The notes beneath the pieces were generated by a model. The model ran no database searches, had not been told where the DNA came from, and saw only the letters and a list, made by a program, of their open reading frames with translations. From NCBI GenBank assembly GCA_020310875.1, contig CM035416.1, forward strand, positions 4,540,094 through 4,604,093: a DNA stretch of 64,000 bases, given 5' to 3'. The position numbers and the translations under genes were made by a program. Positions 52,691 to 64,000 of the stretch are shown here, one piece after another (within the stretch, counting starts at the first letter, position 1; each line of letters begins with the position of its first letter). The stretch comes from Ceratopteris richardii. Lineage: Eukaryota; Streptophyta; Polypodiopsida; Polypodiales; Pteridaceae.

Positions 52691-53518
52691 GCCAAAAAAA
52701 AACACGATTCTGATAGAAAATTGTGATTTTCATAAAATTCAAATTTTTTCAAAAAAGTACAATTTTCTATTTCCCGCCTAAAAGCTTTTTGAAAAGAACA
52801 CGATTCTAGGGTCATTCTCAAAATCGCGATTCTCTGGTTATGCTCAAAATCGCAATTCTCTAAATTTCTCAAAAAACACGATTCTGAGCAAAAACACATC
52901 GCAATCGCGATTTTCAAAAACACGATTTTCATCCAAAATCGCGATCTTCATGTTTTTGAGAAGACACGATTTTGTGAAAACACGCTTCTCTATGGCTCCA
53001 AAATCGCAATTTTCACGATTTTCAGAAAACACGATTTTCACTAAGGTACAAAATCGTGATTTTCAAAACACGATTTTCATAACACGATTTTCAATCAAAA
53101 TCACGATTTTCATGTCAAAAACACAATTTTGAGAAAACACGATTTTGAGAAAACACGATTTTCATTCAGAATCGCGATTCTGTGATCATTCTCAAAATCG
53201 CATTTTTCACGATTCCCACTCAAAATCACGTTTTTCACAATTTTCATGATTGTCTCACAACATCGCAATTGTCTAGTCTCTAGGATCGCGATTTTCATCA
53301 GTGCTCAGCATCGCGATTTTCATGATTTCACAAAATCGTGATTTTTGTGGTTGCTCAGCATCACGATTTTCATGATCCCTCAGAATCGCGATTTTCATAG
53401 GTGCTCAGCGTCATGATTTTCATGATTTCACAAAATTGTGATTTTTGTGATTGCTCAACATTGCGATTTTCACACCCATCAAAATCACGATTTTCACACA
53501 AAATCGTGATTTTTCCAA
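52691..53518. repeat. AAAATCGCGATTTT palindromic array in G3 leader
   Basis: Dozens of copies of CACGATTTTCA, AAAATCGCGATTTT and AAAATCGTGATTTT and their complements, at uneven spacing of about 15-35 bases, with no fixed unit length. The core is self-complementary, so the leader RNA could fold into many hairpins. It lies between primer site and gag. G1/G2 cannot be compared because that part is missing. Confidence 0.85.
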
Positions 53519-53780
53519 AAGGTCCTATTTGTCTGTTTTGACCTCCAGGAGCTTGATTTGACATAACTTTTTCATCAAAAGTCCATTTTTTGAGCTCTAT
53601 AGCTCGTTGGAAAGCTCCTTTTGAATCCTACATGGCCTCAACTGTTTTTATAAGAATAACGCATTGATTTTCAGATAGGATAATTTGAAGTTGACCCTCA
53701 GGTGGGACTAAGAACCCAAGTGGACTCCAAAGGATTTTGACCCATACCAAAGGGAAATTTTGGACTCTTAACCAAAGCTT
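53519..53780 (+). other. G3 leader, non-repetitive part
   Basis: Between the palindromic array and the gag ATG at 53781. No frame of note. Confidence 0.5.
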
Positions 53781-56173
53781 ATGAACCTGAGATCTGGTAG
53801 ACACCTAGGCAAGGATAGACAAAGCATTAGATCTTTAGAAGCTAGTGTCAAGCATACAGCTAAGTCTTGGGCACAACAACTAAGTGGTCATCCTTACGTA
53901 CTAAGTTCAGACAAAAGTGATTTAGAAATGTCTTTTAGCATGGGGAAACCTGCAAGGGGCTCAGGAACTGCCTACCTACAGACACCAGAGGATCCATATA
54001 AGACACAGTTGGAATATATTCGGACCAATCGATTAGGTGCTCGCATCTATGAGGATGGCCTAAGGCAATCAGTGGTCCAACTCAAAAATCCAGATCAACC
54101 CATGGGACTTGAACACCCAGTAGTCAAGTTCGAAGAGGGCTCATACATTGATAAGGAAGGAACCATGTATGTGGTAACCAACCTACCAGATAGGACCGAT
54201 GAGTTTGGAAATATCATTTCTGAGAATGAGATAGGAGATCGAGAACAAGTAAATGTAGGACAAGGACCCCAGACTCCTAGAGGTAAGTCAGTTTTGAACA
54301 GAGTGATCACTCCATATTGGATCCCTCAAGACAATAAAAGCATAGAACTATTCTTGAATAAAGAAATAGAGGAAGCCTTTTGGAGATTCAAGCCAGATCA
54401 ACCTAGCCAATTGGGTATAGTCATCATCTACGAATTCAAAGATCCTGAGATACCAAGCAAAGTTGTCTACCTAGATAACACATCGGAGAAAATGTTCTTA
54501 GTATCAGAGCATGATAGACATGCATATACTTGGCGGGGTGAATTGATCTTTCCTCCACCATGATCCAATGTGTCCCATGGCCTCCAGGGAGTAGGATCAT
54601 CCAAAGCTCATGAAGCCTAGAGAGAAAGAACTAGAGAGAGACTTGAGGTAAGTTTTGCACACACTATGGGTATAAATAGATCAGGATTTGAAAATGAAAG
54701 ACCTGAAAGAGAGAGACATCAAGCACAGAGGCAACAAAGAGATGAACATGATTTTCCATTGCCTAGACCTCGAGAGCACCCAAGAACCCTTAGACCCACT
54801 CAAGTGATCAAGGCAATGAAGAATTATTTTGATGGGACAGGAGATCCTTATGATCATGTTGCCGAGTTCAAACAAGTGTTAAGAGCTAAACAGGTTGAGG
54901 ATTTGTTCACCCAATATGAGGCATTTGGTTTGACTCTTAAGGGCACTGCCTTAGCTTGGTTTCAACCACTGAGTAGTCGCAACTATCGCGATATAGGTCA
55001 ACTGCTAGAAGAATTCATTGTAGAATTTTCCAAGAGTGGTATCAGGCATAACACATCATCTTTGATCCACAGCTTCAAGCAGACACCCCAAGAAACAGTG
55101 CGACTAGTAGGAAGAAGGTTCAGACAGTACCTAGAAAGATGCCCTACTCCAGAGTTATCGACACCAGCCAAACAAGTGGCCTTGTTCTTAGATGGCTTAC
55201 TGAGCACGAAGTTAAGATCATATGTGTACTTGAAAGAGCTTAGAAGCATAGAAGAGTGTGTGCAGACCTGCATTGACATAGAAGATTTCATTCATGAATG
55301 TCCCCACTCACCAACTCTAGGACAAGGAAAAAACATCATAATACAAGGATTTTGTCTTGAGTGTGGCAAAGAACATCTTCCATGAGAATGCTCCAGGAAC
55401 CCCTCTAGTGCACCCAAGGTCACACCCATTAATGTGGTAGGCTTAGTGGTGGATTCAAGCTCAAGTAGTAGCAATGTGGCTCCTATACAGGTAGTCACTA
55501 AGGCACAAGCCTTAAAACACAATAAGCAAGCTGAACAATCAGAGTCAAGTGAATCAGGAGAGCCCAGTAAGAGGAGAACAAGAACATGGAAGGATACTAG
55601 AGAGAAGGCCAATCGCAAGTGGAATAGAAAGTTATCTGAACTAGAAGAAAGCCTGAAAGAAGCGAAAACAAAGATAGAAGACATTGCATCTCAAAGTCCC
55701 TCGCATGCCGAAACTACATCCACACCACCTCATCCCACCCCACCACCCATTGTAAATAGACCACAACCAGGGTCTGTTCTTGCAGATCCAACCCCAGAAG
55801 GCTTGGACATGATGTTCAAGGCCTACCAGGCTCGACTTCAAGAAGGGCCAACAGTTGCAAACTTAGACAAGAGTTACCCCAGAGCGGATTTAGAGATTGA
55901 ACGGATGAAAATGTGCATGAAAATGGTAGAACAAGCTCAAGCTATGCTCAAGACTAGTCAAAAGTTCAATCAGACAAACTCTGTCAAACCGGATTTGCAT
56001 TTCCAGGGCTTACTAGAAAGATTAGAGCAGTTGGTAAACAAACCCCAAGTTTCTTTACCTCCATAGGCTCAACCAATTATGGAAAGAGAAAACTCACCGC
56101 CAAGGAAAGCTTATGTTCTTGATTCCGTGGATGATGGAACACCTCTTTCAATTCAACAATACTCTCAAGGTTC
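53781..56173 (+). pseudogene. G3 gag (one frame, four stops)
   Basis: ATG at 53781 gives M-N-L-R-S-G-R-H-L-G. The same frame continues past stops at 54561, 54618, 55383 and 56064. The retrotransposon gag domain is at 54820-55240 (Y-F-D-G-T-G-D-P-Y-D-H, L-T-L-K-G-T-A-L-A-W-F, F-K-Q-T-P-Q-E-T). A short knuckle C-L-E-C-G-K-E-H-L-P-x-E-C at 55345-55390 is broken by a TGA. Then a Ser-rich part and a charged helix (K-L-S-E-L-E-E-S-L-K-E-A-K). A frameshift near 56170 leads to the protease. First 260 residues are an N-terminal extension of unknown role. Confidence 0.75.
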
Positions 56174-56932
56174 TTGCGGGAAATACAAGAGGAGAAATGG
56201 GCCAAGGAGAAGGGTAATCCCCCTCCTATTCCTGAGATTGATGACCTTCATGATCAATTTCCCCAAGACATCTTATCTATCTATGGAGACCAAGCACAAC
56301 AACAAGAAGATGAAAGATTAGATTTCGAATCTAATCCTTTACAAGATTTGCCACAATTCACAAGCCCATGGGAATCTGAATCTCTTCAGATCAGAGCTCC
56401 CATGATACTGGTAAGACATGAAAACTCAGTGGTCCCAAGGAACACTAATGTCGTGAAGAACACTAAGGTTCAATGTCATCTCACTGTAGAAGAGCTACTC
56501 AAAGCAAAACCTGAGCTATGGAATCATGTGAAGGATCAGGTTCGAGAACTTGACTCCAATATGCCAAAAGGAGGCTCTAAGCAGAAAATACCAGAGATAC
56601 CTCTAGACAAAATAGGGGACATGTGTGAGGGTGAAGAAGGTAATACTTATCTTCCAATCACCTACCAAGGTTACACAACCAAAGCAATCATAGATTCAGG
56701 TGCGGGTGTTGCTATTGCGACCACCTCCTTGTGGAAGCAATGGGGCAAACCCACGTTAAGACCAACTAGAATGAAGCTTCAAATGGAAGACGATCATTTT
56801 GAAAGACCTCTAGGAGTGCTAGAAGGGATAACTCTAACCACCTGTGGGGTAGAGTTTGAGCATACCTTTGCTATATGTGAGTTTGAGAAAAATAATGTCT
56901 ATGAGATGATCCTAGGAAGACCCTTCCTATGA
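56174..56932 (+). pseudogene. G3 gag tail and retropepsin 1
   Basis: E-I-Q-E-E-K-W-A-K-E, then protease from about 56640: Y-L-P-I-T-Y-Q-G-Y-T-T-K-A-I-I-D-S-G-A-G-V (active Asp), T-L-T-T-C-G-V-E-F-E-H-T-F and Y-E-M-I-L-G-R-P-F. Complete domain; stop TGA right after at 56930. It cleaves gag-pol in live relatives. Confidence 0.8.
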
Positions 56933-56935
56933 CAA

Positions 56936-58099
56936 TTGCAAATAGTACAGGATTGGGGAACCAACTCCTTGTACTTACAACACTTAGGGGTCACCAACAA
57001 GGTTAATTTGAAGGATTACACCTTTAGAGATGTACCACCCCTACAGTGGAATCCTATCCACAAAGCGAAAGAAGATTCTATCTCTGTGCATTCAGGAAGT
57101 TCACCTGATCCATCCTGGTTGCATGAAGATACTCATTTGTGGATGTGCAAGTTCGCGGAGGAAGAGGAAAAATGCTTAAAGGCAAGAGAAGAAGGAACTT
57201 ATCCATGAGATAGACCAATTAAAGACCCAGCCTATACACCGATGATCTTTCCAGATGAGGAGTTTGAGCCTCATGGTTGGGTAGAAATCTTAGCTACCAT
57301 GGACAGTGCAGTTAATGAAGAACAATGGACACCTTATTGTGATGAGGAGGGTTATGATTTTTCAGTGTTCATGTGTCAGCCCTTGCTAGAAGAATGTGAC
57401 CCTAGTGATGTCATAAAAGAAGAAGAGAATGACGACGATCTAGAACCCATTGTGATGGATAGTTGCTTTAACTCAGAGAAGCACTATCTAGAAGATATAG
57501 GAGTGTTCACCCAGAAAGAAGAAGAACATCTCACAAGTATTAAAACGATAAATTCAAAGGATGGAAGTGAGAATAGTCAAAAGAAAAAGAAAAGAAAAGC
57601 AGTAAAACAAGAAGAGGAGGAATCATTGTTCGAAGTACTAGAAAATTTCAAGAAATATGAAGTTGACGACCGAAAAATTTTGGTACGAATGCCTAAAAGA
57701 GAGGCCATCATAGGAGAATCATATGATAATAAAGAAAAGACCAAAAAGATTGTTGTGACCATTGAGGAGAATGAAGAGAGATGTACCTACATAGGAGATG
57801 ACTTAAGTGCAAAAGAAGAAATGGAGCTCGTAGCTCTATTAAGGGAATATAGGGGCGTGTTTGCATGGCACTATAGAGACTTGAAGGGGGTAGATCCAAG
57901 AATATGCTCTCATACGATCCCCATGATTGCCGACGCCAAGCCCACCAAACAGAAGCCCTACACATATAATGACACTTATGCGGCTAAAATAAAAGAAGAA
58001 ATTGATAGGTTGATTGAAGCTGGATTCATCTATGAGATTGAGCATACTGAATGGGTGTCCCCCATTGTAGTGGTGCCCAAGAAGAATGGAAAGTTATGA
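56936..58099 (+). pseudogene. G3 protease-RT linker and start of RT
   Basis: Frame 2 throughout, stop at 57206. The linker is very acidic with a Lys run (Q-K-K-K-K-R-K near 57585). RT starts with A-Y-... K-Q-K-P-Y-T-Y-N-D-T-Y, E-I-D-R-L-I-E-A-G-F-I-Y-E and W-V-S-P-I-V-V-V-P-K-K-N-G-K-L; the Arg codon of the next R-V-C-I is TGA at 58097. Confidence 0.8.
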
Positions 58100-58918
58100 G
58101 TGTGTATTAACCTTAAAAAAGTTAATGCTGCTACAATCAGAGATAGCTATCCACTTCCAATCACTAAACATTTATTGGAGCGTGTTGCAGGCAAGGAAGT
58201 TTATGGCTTCCTTGATGGATTTTCTGGTTACAACCAGGTAGCCATTGCCCCAGAAGATCAACACAAAACAACATTTGCTACAGAGTGGGGAATCTTTGCA
58301 TTTTGTGTGATGCCATTTGGGCTCACCAATGCACCTGCAACATTCCAAAGGCTCATGTGTCATGTCTTCAAAGAGTTCTTGTGAAAGAGCTTAGAAGTAT
58401 ATGTGGACGATTTATGTGCTCATTCCCAAGAAAGAAGATACCACATCCCTGAGCTCAGACAGATCTTCAACAAGTGTAGAGAATATCCAGTGTGTCTGAA
58501 CCTAGAAAAGTGTGTGTTCATGGTGCGTCAAGGTAAAATCTTAGGTCATATTGTTTCTAAGAACGGAATCTCAACAGATGAGGAGAAAGTAAGAGCCATA
58601 GCGGAGTTGCCAAGGCCAAGGAACATTAAAGAGGTACAAGCTTTTATGGGCCATTGTGGATATTACCGTAGGTTCATCCACATGTATGCAATCATAGCTA
58701 AACCTCTTTATGGTTTGTTGACAAATTTTGAGTGGAACGATGAATGCGAGAACTCCTTCAATGAGCTAAAAAGATGTTTCTACAGAGCACCAATATTGAC
58801 TACCCCAGATTGGAGTAAGCCATTCCATGTCCATGTGGATGCCTTCAATCATGCCATCGGATGTGTGCTAGCACAACCCACAGGTGAAGAATTTAGATTT
58901 GCCCATAGCATATGCTAG
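58100..58918 (+). pseudogene. G3 reverse transcriptase
   Basis: C-I-N-L-K-K-V-N-A-A-T, G-F-L-D-G-F-S-G-Y-N-Q-V (Asp), K-T-T-F-A-T-E-W-G, V-M-P-F-G-L-T-N-A-P-A-T-F-Q-R-L-M, then after a TGA at 58382 L-E-V-Y-V-D-D-L (Y-V-D-D). Connection domain with F-M-G-H-C-G-Y-Y-R-R-F-I and L-L-T-N-F-E-W. Start of RNase H W-S-K-P-F-H-V-H-V-D-A-F. Frameshift at about 58885. Confidence 0.85.
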
Positions 58919-59165
58919 TAGACAACTAAACCCAGCTGAAAGAAATTATACCACAACCGAGCGAGAAGGCTTAGGCATGGTATATGCTGTGAAGAAGTTT
59001 AGACACTATTTATTGGCCAACAAGTTCAAGTTTTTCACTGATCATCAAGCTTTGTTATATTTAGTCAATAAACCTTGCAATACAGGACGCTTAGTAAAAT
59101 GGTTCCTCTTAGTAATGGAATATGACTTTGAAGTTGTTGTCAAGATGGGTAAAACCCACCTCTAG
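58884..59165 (+). pseudogene. G3 RNase H
   Basis: L-P-I-A-Y-A-S-R-Q-L, N-Y-T-T-T-E-R-E-G-L-G-M (Glu), F-F-T-D-H-Q-A-L (Asp), C-N-T-G-R-L-V-K-W and M-E-Y-D-F-E-V. This shows the joined form of the place where G2 ends and G1 begins. Stop TAG at 59163. Confidence 0.8.
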
Positions 59166-60152
59166 CCAGATCACCTTTCTCGCATTACTTCAGGAGATTC
59201 ACCTCAAGGAGTGTCTGATGACCTACCCAACGCTTATCTGTTCGATTTGGAGGTTGTTCCTAAGTGGGCAAATAAGTTGGTTCCAATCCTTACCTTTGGA
59301 CCCGCAAATAAGAATGTGAAAACATCACGAGAAGAAATTGTAAAATCACAAAAATATCACATACTGGCAGGAAGCATGTACAAACAAGATACTGAGGGTG
59401 TATTAGCTTGTTGTGTCAAGGATGATGAACGTAGTAGTTGGTTGCAACAAGCTCATGAAGGATTGCTAGGAGATCACTATTCTAAACAACGAACATTGCA
59501 GAATCTGAAGCGTTTAGGAGTGTATTGGCCTAGCATGGACAAAGAAATACATGAGTGGATTAAGAATTGTCCAATGCGCAAAGAGAGACCCCCAGTGGAG
59601 CATGCCACCCTTTATCAGGTGCCATTAATTCCAGATTGGAGCGCTCCATTGGTAGAATTTATGAGATCGGGAACATTACCCAAAGAGGCTAGTCTAGCAA
59701 GAAGACGAAGCATGGAGCAAGAGGCTCAGGACTATGCCTTAGTTGGAGACAACTTATATCGAAGAGGCAAGGATGGTTATCTAAGACTGTGTGTTCACGA
59801 ATCAGATTATTTAAAAGTCTTGGAAATTGCACATAATGGTGTTTCACGTGGACACTTCGGTCCTGATCGAGTAATTAAGACCATTCTATTCTCAGGACTT
59901 TGGTGGCCCACTCTTCATATGGATGCACATACCTATGTGAAGAAATGTGACACATGCCAACGTGCACAATATCCAATCAGAAATGATGAGATGCCTTTGA
60001 GGCCAATGATGGGAGGACGTGCATTCTCAAAATGGGGTATAGACTTTGTAGGTCCTATTAACCCCCCAGCTAGAAACCCATGTAGAGTAAATTATTGTAG
60101 CCACAGATTACCTTACAAAGTGAGTAGAAGTCAAAGCCACAACAAAGAATGA
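59166..60152 (+). pseudogene. G3 tandem H2C2 modules and integrase start
   Basis: Module 1 (59340-59590): H-E-G-L-L-G-D-H ... C-P-M-R, the last Cys replaced by Arg. Module 2 (59740-59965): H-N-G-V-S-R-G-H ... C-D-T-C. Both have the Y/L-x-W-P-S/T-M/L segment between. Then the integrase core with K-W-G-I-D-F-V-G-P-I-N-P-P. A frameshift near 60070 breaks the core. Confidence 0.8.
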
Positions 60153-60186
60153 TGCTTAAACGACGGCTAAGTTCTTATTCGAGAAT

Positions 60187-61299
60187 GTGTTCAATAGGTA
60201 TGGACTACCAATAGAGTTAGTAAGCGATAGAGACACACACTTCTTAAATGAAGTCATTGAAAATCTTCTCCAAGAATTCTTGGTGATACATAAGAAGTCT
60301 GCCCCCTATCATCCCCAAGCTAACGGACAGGCCGAGAGCACAAATAAGATCCTATGTAATGTCTTGACTAAATTGGTAAATAATAAACACTCTGATTGGG
60401 ACAAACAACTTCATCATGATGTTTGGGTTTACCGAGTTGCCTACAAAACCGTACTCAATGCCATCCCATTTCAGATGGTCTTTGGAAAGAATGTTGTGCT
60501 ACCATTGGACTTCTTAATCCCTGCATTAAAGGTAGCACAAGAGCATGAGTGGAATGGACATGAGTTGTCCTCCAGGATCTTTGATTTAGAACGCTTAGGT
60601 GAGACGAGGATACGAGCGACAACGGGTATCTATGCTGCAAAGAAAAGGAAAAAGGCATACTTCGATGCACACATCAAGGATAAGGGATTAAAAGAGGGAG
60701 ACCTAGTGTTAGTTTATACACTAAAGCAGCATGCCCCCAAGTTAGAAAAACGAGGATATGGACCCATGATCATTAACAGAATTTCCACTAGCAGTGCGGT
60801 TCAATTGGCCACTTTAGAAGGAGACATCTTGCCAAATTACATTAGTGGATGTAGAGTCAAGCTATATCAAGAACCTCTTACTGAGGATATGCTAATGAGA
60901 CTCAACACTACTAAGAAGCAAAAAGAAGAAGAATTAAGGGTGAGAGAAGAAGCACAGGCAGAGGCCAGAGAGCGTATTAGGCGAAATAAGTTAAGGCGAC
61001 TAGGCCTAGATGTCAACTCAAAAGCCCCAAAATATCACATCGATATGTGTCGAAAATCAGGCATAATTACTTCTCGAAGCATTGACCGATGTCCCTTTGT
61101 GACCATAGAGGTAGGACAAGGAAAGAGTGCAAGAAGTGTGAAAGCATTGATTGACTCAGGTGCAGCAACTAGTGCAGTTAGACTTTCCTACTGCCAAGAC
61201 TTGCAGTTGAACATCAATCCCATAGAAGCTTATCTCATAGGATTGGGAGGTGTGGAAACCCCTTGTTTGGGCGAGGTGGAATTTCCCATCTACCTTTAA
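60187..61299 (+). pseudogene. G3 integrase core end, basic tail and start of retropepsin 2
   Basis: L-V-S-D-R-D-T-H-F (second Asp), Y-H-P-Q-A-N-G-Q-A-E-S-T-N-K (catalytic Glu kept), integrase C-terminal domain with K-L-E-K-R-G-Y-G-P-M-I-I-N-R-I, a charged helix, then from about 61085 C-P-F-V-T-I-E-V and A-L-I-D-S-G-A-A-T-S. TAA at 61297 stops it before V-L-G-Q-D-W. Confidence 0.8.
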
Positions 61300-61445
61300 G
61301 ATGTTCCAATGAAAGTCAAAATGCTAGTGTGTCAAGATGAGAACCTTATAGAACCACTTGTCTTGGGTCAAGATTGGATCTATGACCATGCCGTTAACTT
61401 AAACCTAAGAAGTCAAGTTTTTCAAGTTTGGGTACAGGAACAATG
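61085..61445 (+). other. Second retropepsin-like domain, after integrase (G3)
   Basis: Same layout as 12040-12460 in G1: D-S-G-A active site (here canonical), G-L-G-G-V-E-T-P-C-L-G-E-V, and past the TAA, V-L-G-Q-D-W-I-Y-D-H-A-V-N-L. The two copies being alike in sequence and position argues against chance or a neighbouring element. Confidence 0.72.
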
Positions 61446-61541
61446 CATTAAATTATAATTAGAGAACTGCATGCTCACAAATCCAGATGTCCCACATTCT
61501 CTTAGTTCTTCTAAGACTAATCATATGGAAGAAGTTGTTGT

Positions 61542-61940
61542 ATGTGTCAAAAGCTCTATGATGCAGAAGGAGTCAATCGTGGAAGAACAAGTTTGAAGGC
61601 GGGTGGATCTTTCTTCTTCTCCAAAGAATCAAGTAGCAGAAAGACACCATTCGACAAGAAAGCAGATCCAAGCATGAAGCAGATCTGGGTACGCAAAGGA
61701 GAGCAACCACCAGCCTTGCCCCCACAAATCCCATCCAGGCAAGCCAACCAGGCCAGAAGACGAAGGGAGCAGCTTGGACAAGCTCAACCACAAGGTATCC
61801 AACAAGTTTGGGTGCCTAAGAAATTAGCTGTAGCTCAACAAGGGTGATTACAAATGTGGGTACCTAAGAAGCTCTTACATCCACAACAACCTATGTTCTC
61901 CCACATGCAAAAGGTCAGAGTCCCATGCACAAGAGCACAT
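61542..61940 (+). pseudogene. G3 polyprotein tail with W-V-P/R-K repeats
   Basis: K-Q-I-W-V-R-K-G, Q-Q-V-W-V-P-K-K and, past a TGA at 61845, Q-M-W-V-P-K-K-L, in a Gln/Pro/Arg-rich chain. Equivalent to 12549-12989 in G1. Confidence 0.55.
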
Positions 61941-62013
61941 TGACATATGTCAATTATCTTTACACATTTGAGAGTCCCATGCACAAGAGCACATTGACAT
62001 ATGTCAATTATCT
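61917..62013. repeat. 54-bp direct duplication
   Basis: AGAGTCCCATGCACAAGAGC begins at 61917 and again at 61971; the copies agree for about 43 bases. It lies at the point where G3 stops matching G1. Confidence 0.85.
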
Positions 62014-62072
62014 TTTTTGATACTAACCTTTGTCTTCTTGTTTTGTGACATTGTTCCTCTCAAAAAAAGGGG

Positions 62073-62434
<362 letters not shown>

Positions 62435-62462
62435 ACTTGTTCCCAGGTTTGGCTCATGAAAC

Positions 62463-62888
62463 ATGAATGAGACATGCTTAGTTGAAGGTGGAACTGTTGA
62501 TTACTGGGCATTTATCAGTTTGGATAGACGTGTGTCTCAGCTAGCAGATGATATAATTGTTGCCTTATCTGGTAGATGTCAAGAACTTGGCATGAACATG
62601 GCATCCACAACTATTGTTTCCCCTTACAAGGGTAGGAGGAAAGAGCTTCAAAGGTCTGCAACTTGAGCGATGCTTAACTACTGTATATACGAGAGCATCC
62701 AAGGCGATATCTGCAACGGGTAGTTTGGTACCTTGCAAATCCTAGTATATATACAGGATGAGAAGACTCCTGCTTATGGTGAGCTAAAGAGAATATGTGA
62801 AACTAAGCTTGGTGTAGCTACCCAATGTTGTTTGTCAAGGAATATAAAGAAATTCAATTCTCAGTATTTGGCAAATGTTGCTTTGAAG
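62463..62888 (+). pseudogene. Captured Argonaute fragment (MID domain) inside gypsy G3
   Basis: One frame, with stops at 62664 and 62721. V-E-G-G-T-V-D-Y-W-A-F-I-S matches the opening of the Argonaute MID region; then C-Q-E-L-G-M-N-M, L-Q-I-L-V-Y-I-Q-D, K-T-P-A-Y-G-E-L-K-R-I-C-E-T-K-L-G, A-T-Q-C-C-L-S and N-S-Q-Y-L-A-N-V-A-L-K. The Tyr, Lys and Gln that hold the guide-RNA 5' phosphate in Argonautes (Y-x3-K...Q-C) are present. Argonaute genes usually have many introns; this 426-base piece reads through without one, which suggests capture from mRNA (inference). The match ends sharply at 62888. It lies between pol and the 3' purine tract, same strand as the element. Confidence 0.8.
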
Positions 62889-63500
62889 AGAGCAGACAGG
62901 GTCGAGCACCCAAAGAATTTCATCGGTGGACCATCAACACAGACATTCATCGACAATGTTCCATCACAAATGCCGGGTCTACAACACGAAGAGATAAACA
63001 TCGATCAACCCTTCACCATGGTAAGTATCTTTACTCTGGCAACACCATAACCATGATAGATTAGGAAACCTTGTTGTTGGCATAGCCTTGAGCACTTAGC
63101 TCAAGACCCCCAATTTTTGCACCATACTTATTCCAATGCATTTTCCAAGTAAGCATGCATAGGGCTACATTACAAGGCCGTGCACAAGGCACATACCTTT
63201 TTCAACCCATGCACGAACACACTTCCCATCATCCACCATGGGTTATGAGTACTTGGCATGACTCTTCTAAACATCATCTATGGAAGAGCTAGCAGACATC
63301 CTAGAGACAACATCAATACCTAGGACGCAATCGACGCCAGCAATTGCTCCAACTCAACCTTGACAACCTTTTTTGAGCAACTAGCGATTTTCGACCAATC
63401 ACAATGATGCATTCTCAATGGCATCCAAAGAAGAAGGAAAGGCCACTACCTCTCAAGCACTACCTGGCACAACCATTACAACAAGGGTCTGTCAGGGACG
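62889..63500 (+). other. G3 region between the Argonaute piece and the purine tract
   Basis: The open frame continues to 63050 with R-A-D-R-V-E-H-P-K-N-F-I-G-G, not recognised. 63051-63480 is C/A-rich and non-coding. The last 25 bases (GGGTCTGTCAGGGACGACAG at 63485) match G1 before its purine tract. Confidence 0.45.
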
Positions 63501-63510
63501 ACAGACTCGA

Positions 63511-63521
63511 GAGGGGGGGAG
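63511..63521 (+). other. G3 polypurine tract
   Basis: GAGGGGGGGAG directly before TGTTGAAGC. Confidence 0.8.
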
Positions 63522-64000
63522 TGTTGAAGCTCAAGGTCAAGGACAAGCATAATAAGTGCAACAGAAAAATGGATACACAAGAAGAAGGAGCACATAGGGA
63601 GCTCCAAGAAGTGTATGTCAAATTTTCAGAAGAAATCCCTATAAAATAGTGATTTTCATCACTAAAATGTAAATACCAAAGCCCTCAAATAAGCCATGGA
63701 ACCTAATTTTTAACTAGGCCGGACACTAGGTCTGGACATGGCCAAAACTAGTAAAAAAACTATAAAAAGACCTAGAGAGCTCATTTTTGGGGTTGTCTTG
63801 TTAGAGAATAGATCTTTGCAAGAGAACTCTTTTGCAATAGAAGCTTTCCATTGTTCCTCTCTTTAATCTTACCTTGCACGTCTGTGTGTATGTGTGTGCA
63901 TGCTTGTGTGCTTTCACTCACGCACTTGTGCCTTCACTTGCTCTTGGTCTTCATACCGGTCCTCACGTCTCCACAACTTGACAAGTAAAGGAGGTGGTGC
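63522..64000 (+). repeat. G3 3' LTR (cut by window end)
   Basis: TGTTGAAGCTCAAGG to the window end; the last bases (ACAAGTAAAGGAGGTGGTGC) match 5' LTR 52308-52327, so about 20 bases are missing. TATA box at 63761-63769. Has an internal deletion of about 130 bases relative to the 5' LTR. Confidence 0.85.

Noticed and set aside
52691-53518. Telomere, centromere satellite or replication origin
   Set aside because: No fixed unit length and it lies at a set place inside the gypsy leader, so it is read as part of the element.

Overview
This window is plant nuclear DNA made almost entirely of LTR retrotransposons in various states of decay, plus one intron-containing host-type pseudogene. Evidence for a plant: copia elements primed by initiator tRNA-Met (TGGTATCAGAGC), a gypsy family with a primer site matching plant tRNA-Asp, a chromodomain gypsy relic, and a piece of an Argonaute gene. 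No bacterial operon, CRISPR array, rRNA or tRNA gene was seen. A non-flowering land plant such as a fern is a guess from the unusual content; the sequence does not prove it.

Layout. 1-3254 is a five-exon pseudogene (+) for a protein with a ParB-like domain followed by a circularly permuted (beta-class) DNA amino-methyltransferase; its second intron carries an array of palindromic repeats. 3255-5350 is mostly unassigned, with a possible gypsy primer site and LTR (-). 5363-10068 holds three nested minus-strand copia elements: A sits in the gag of B, and B sits in the gag of C. 10069-17882 (G1, +) is the 3' part of a large gypsy element and 28065-31254 (G2, -) is its 5' part. They fit end to end inside the RNase H domain, and the two halves of C's LTR (9687-10068 and 21380-28064) also fit end to end, so an inversion of about 18 kb (10069-28064) cut both elements. 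Minisatellites, a gag relic and complete copia element D (21538-27573, -) lie inside the inverted block. 31255-35168 is copia F (+), followed by 1.4 kb of TG-rich microsatellite, copia H (36597-42140, -, with an intact gag) and an older copia piece J. Copia K (43320-48779, +) is complete and sits in another TG microsatellite with target duplication TACAT. 49036-51814 holds a palindromic repeat patch, a chromovirus tail and a decayed copia pol. 51815-64000 is gypsy G3 (+), nearly complete; its 3' LTR runs off the window.

The gypsy family is the most unusual system here. Its polyprotein has a normal retropepsin before the reverse transcriptase, two tandem H2C2 zinc modules before the integrase core, and a second retropepsin-like domain after the integrase, followed by repeats of a W-V-P/R-K motif, all in one frame in G1. 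G1 then has about 4 kb of extra 3' coding sequence including a coiled coil. In G3 that region is replaced by (GA)177 and a fragment of a host Argonaute gene covering the MID domain. The G3 leader has about 830 bp packed with an AAAATCGCGATTTT-like palindrome.

Nearly all reading frames are broken by stops or frameshifts. The gag (with start of protease) of H is the longest intact retroelement frame. Boundaries given for LTRs and joins come from reading TG...CA ends, primer sites and alignment by eye; those without both ends visible are approximate.
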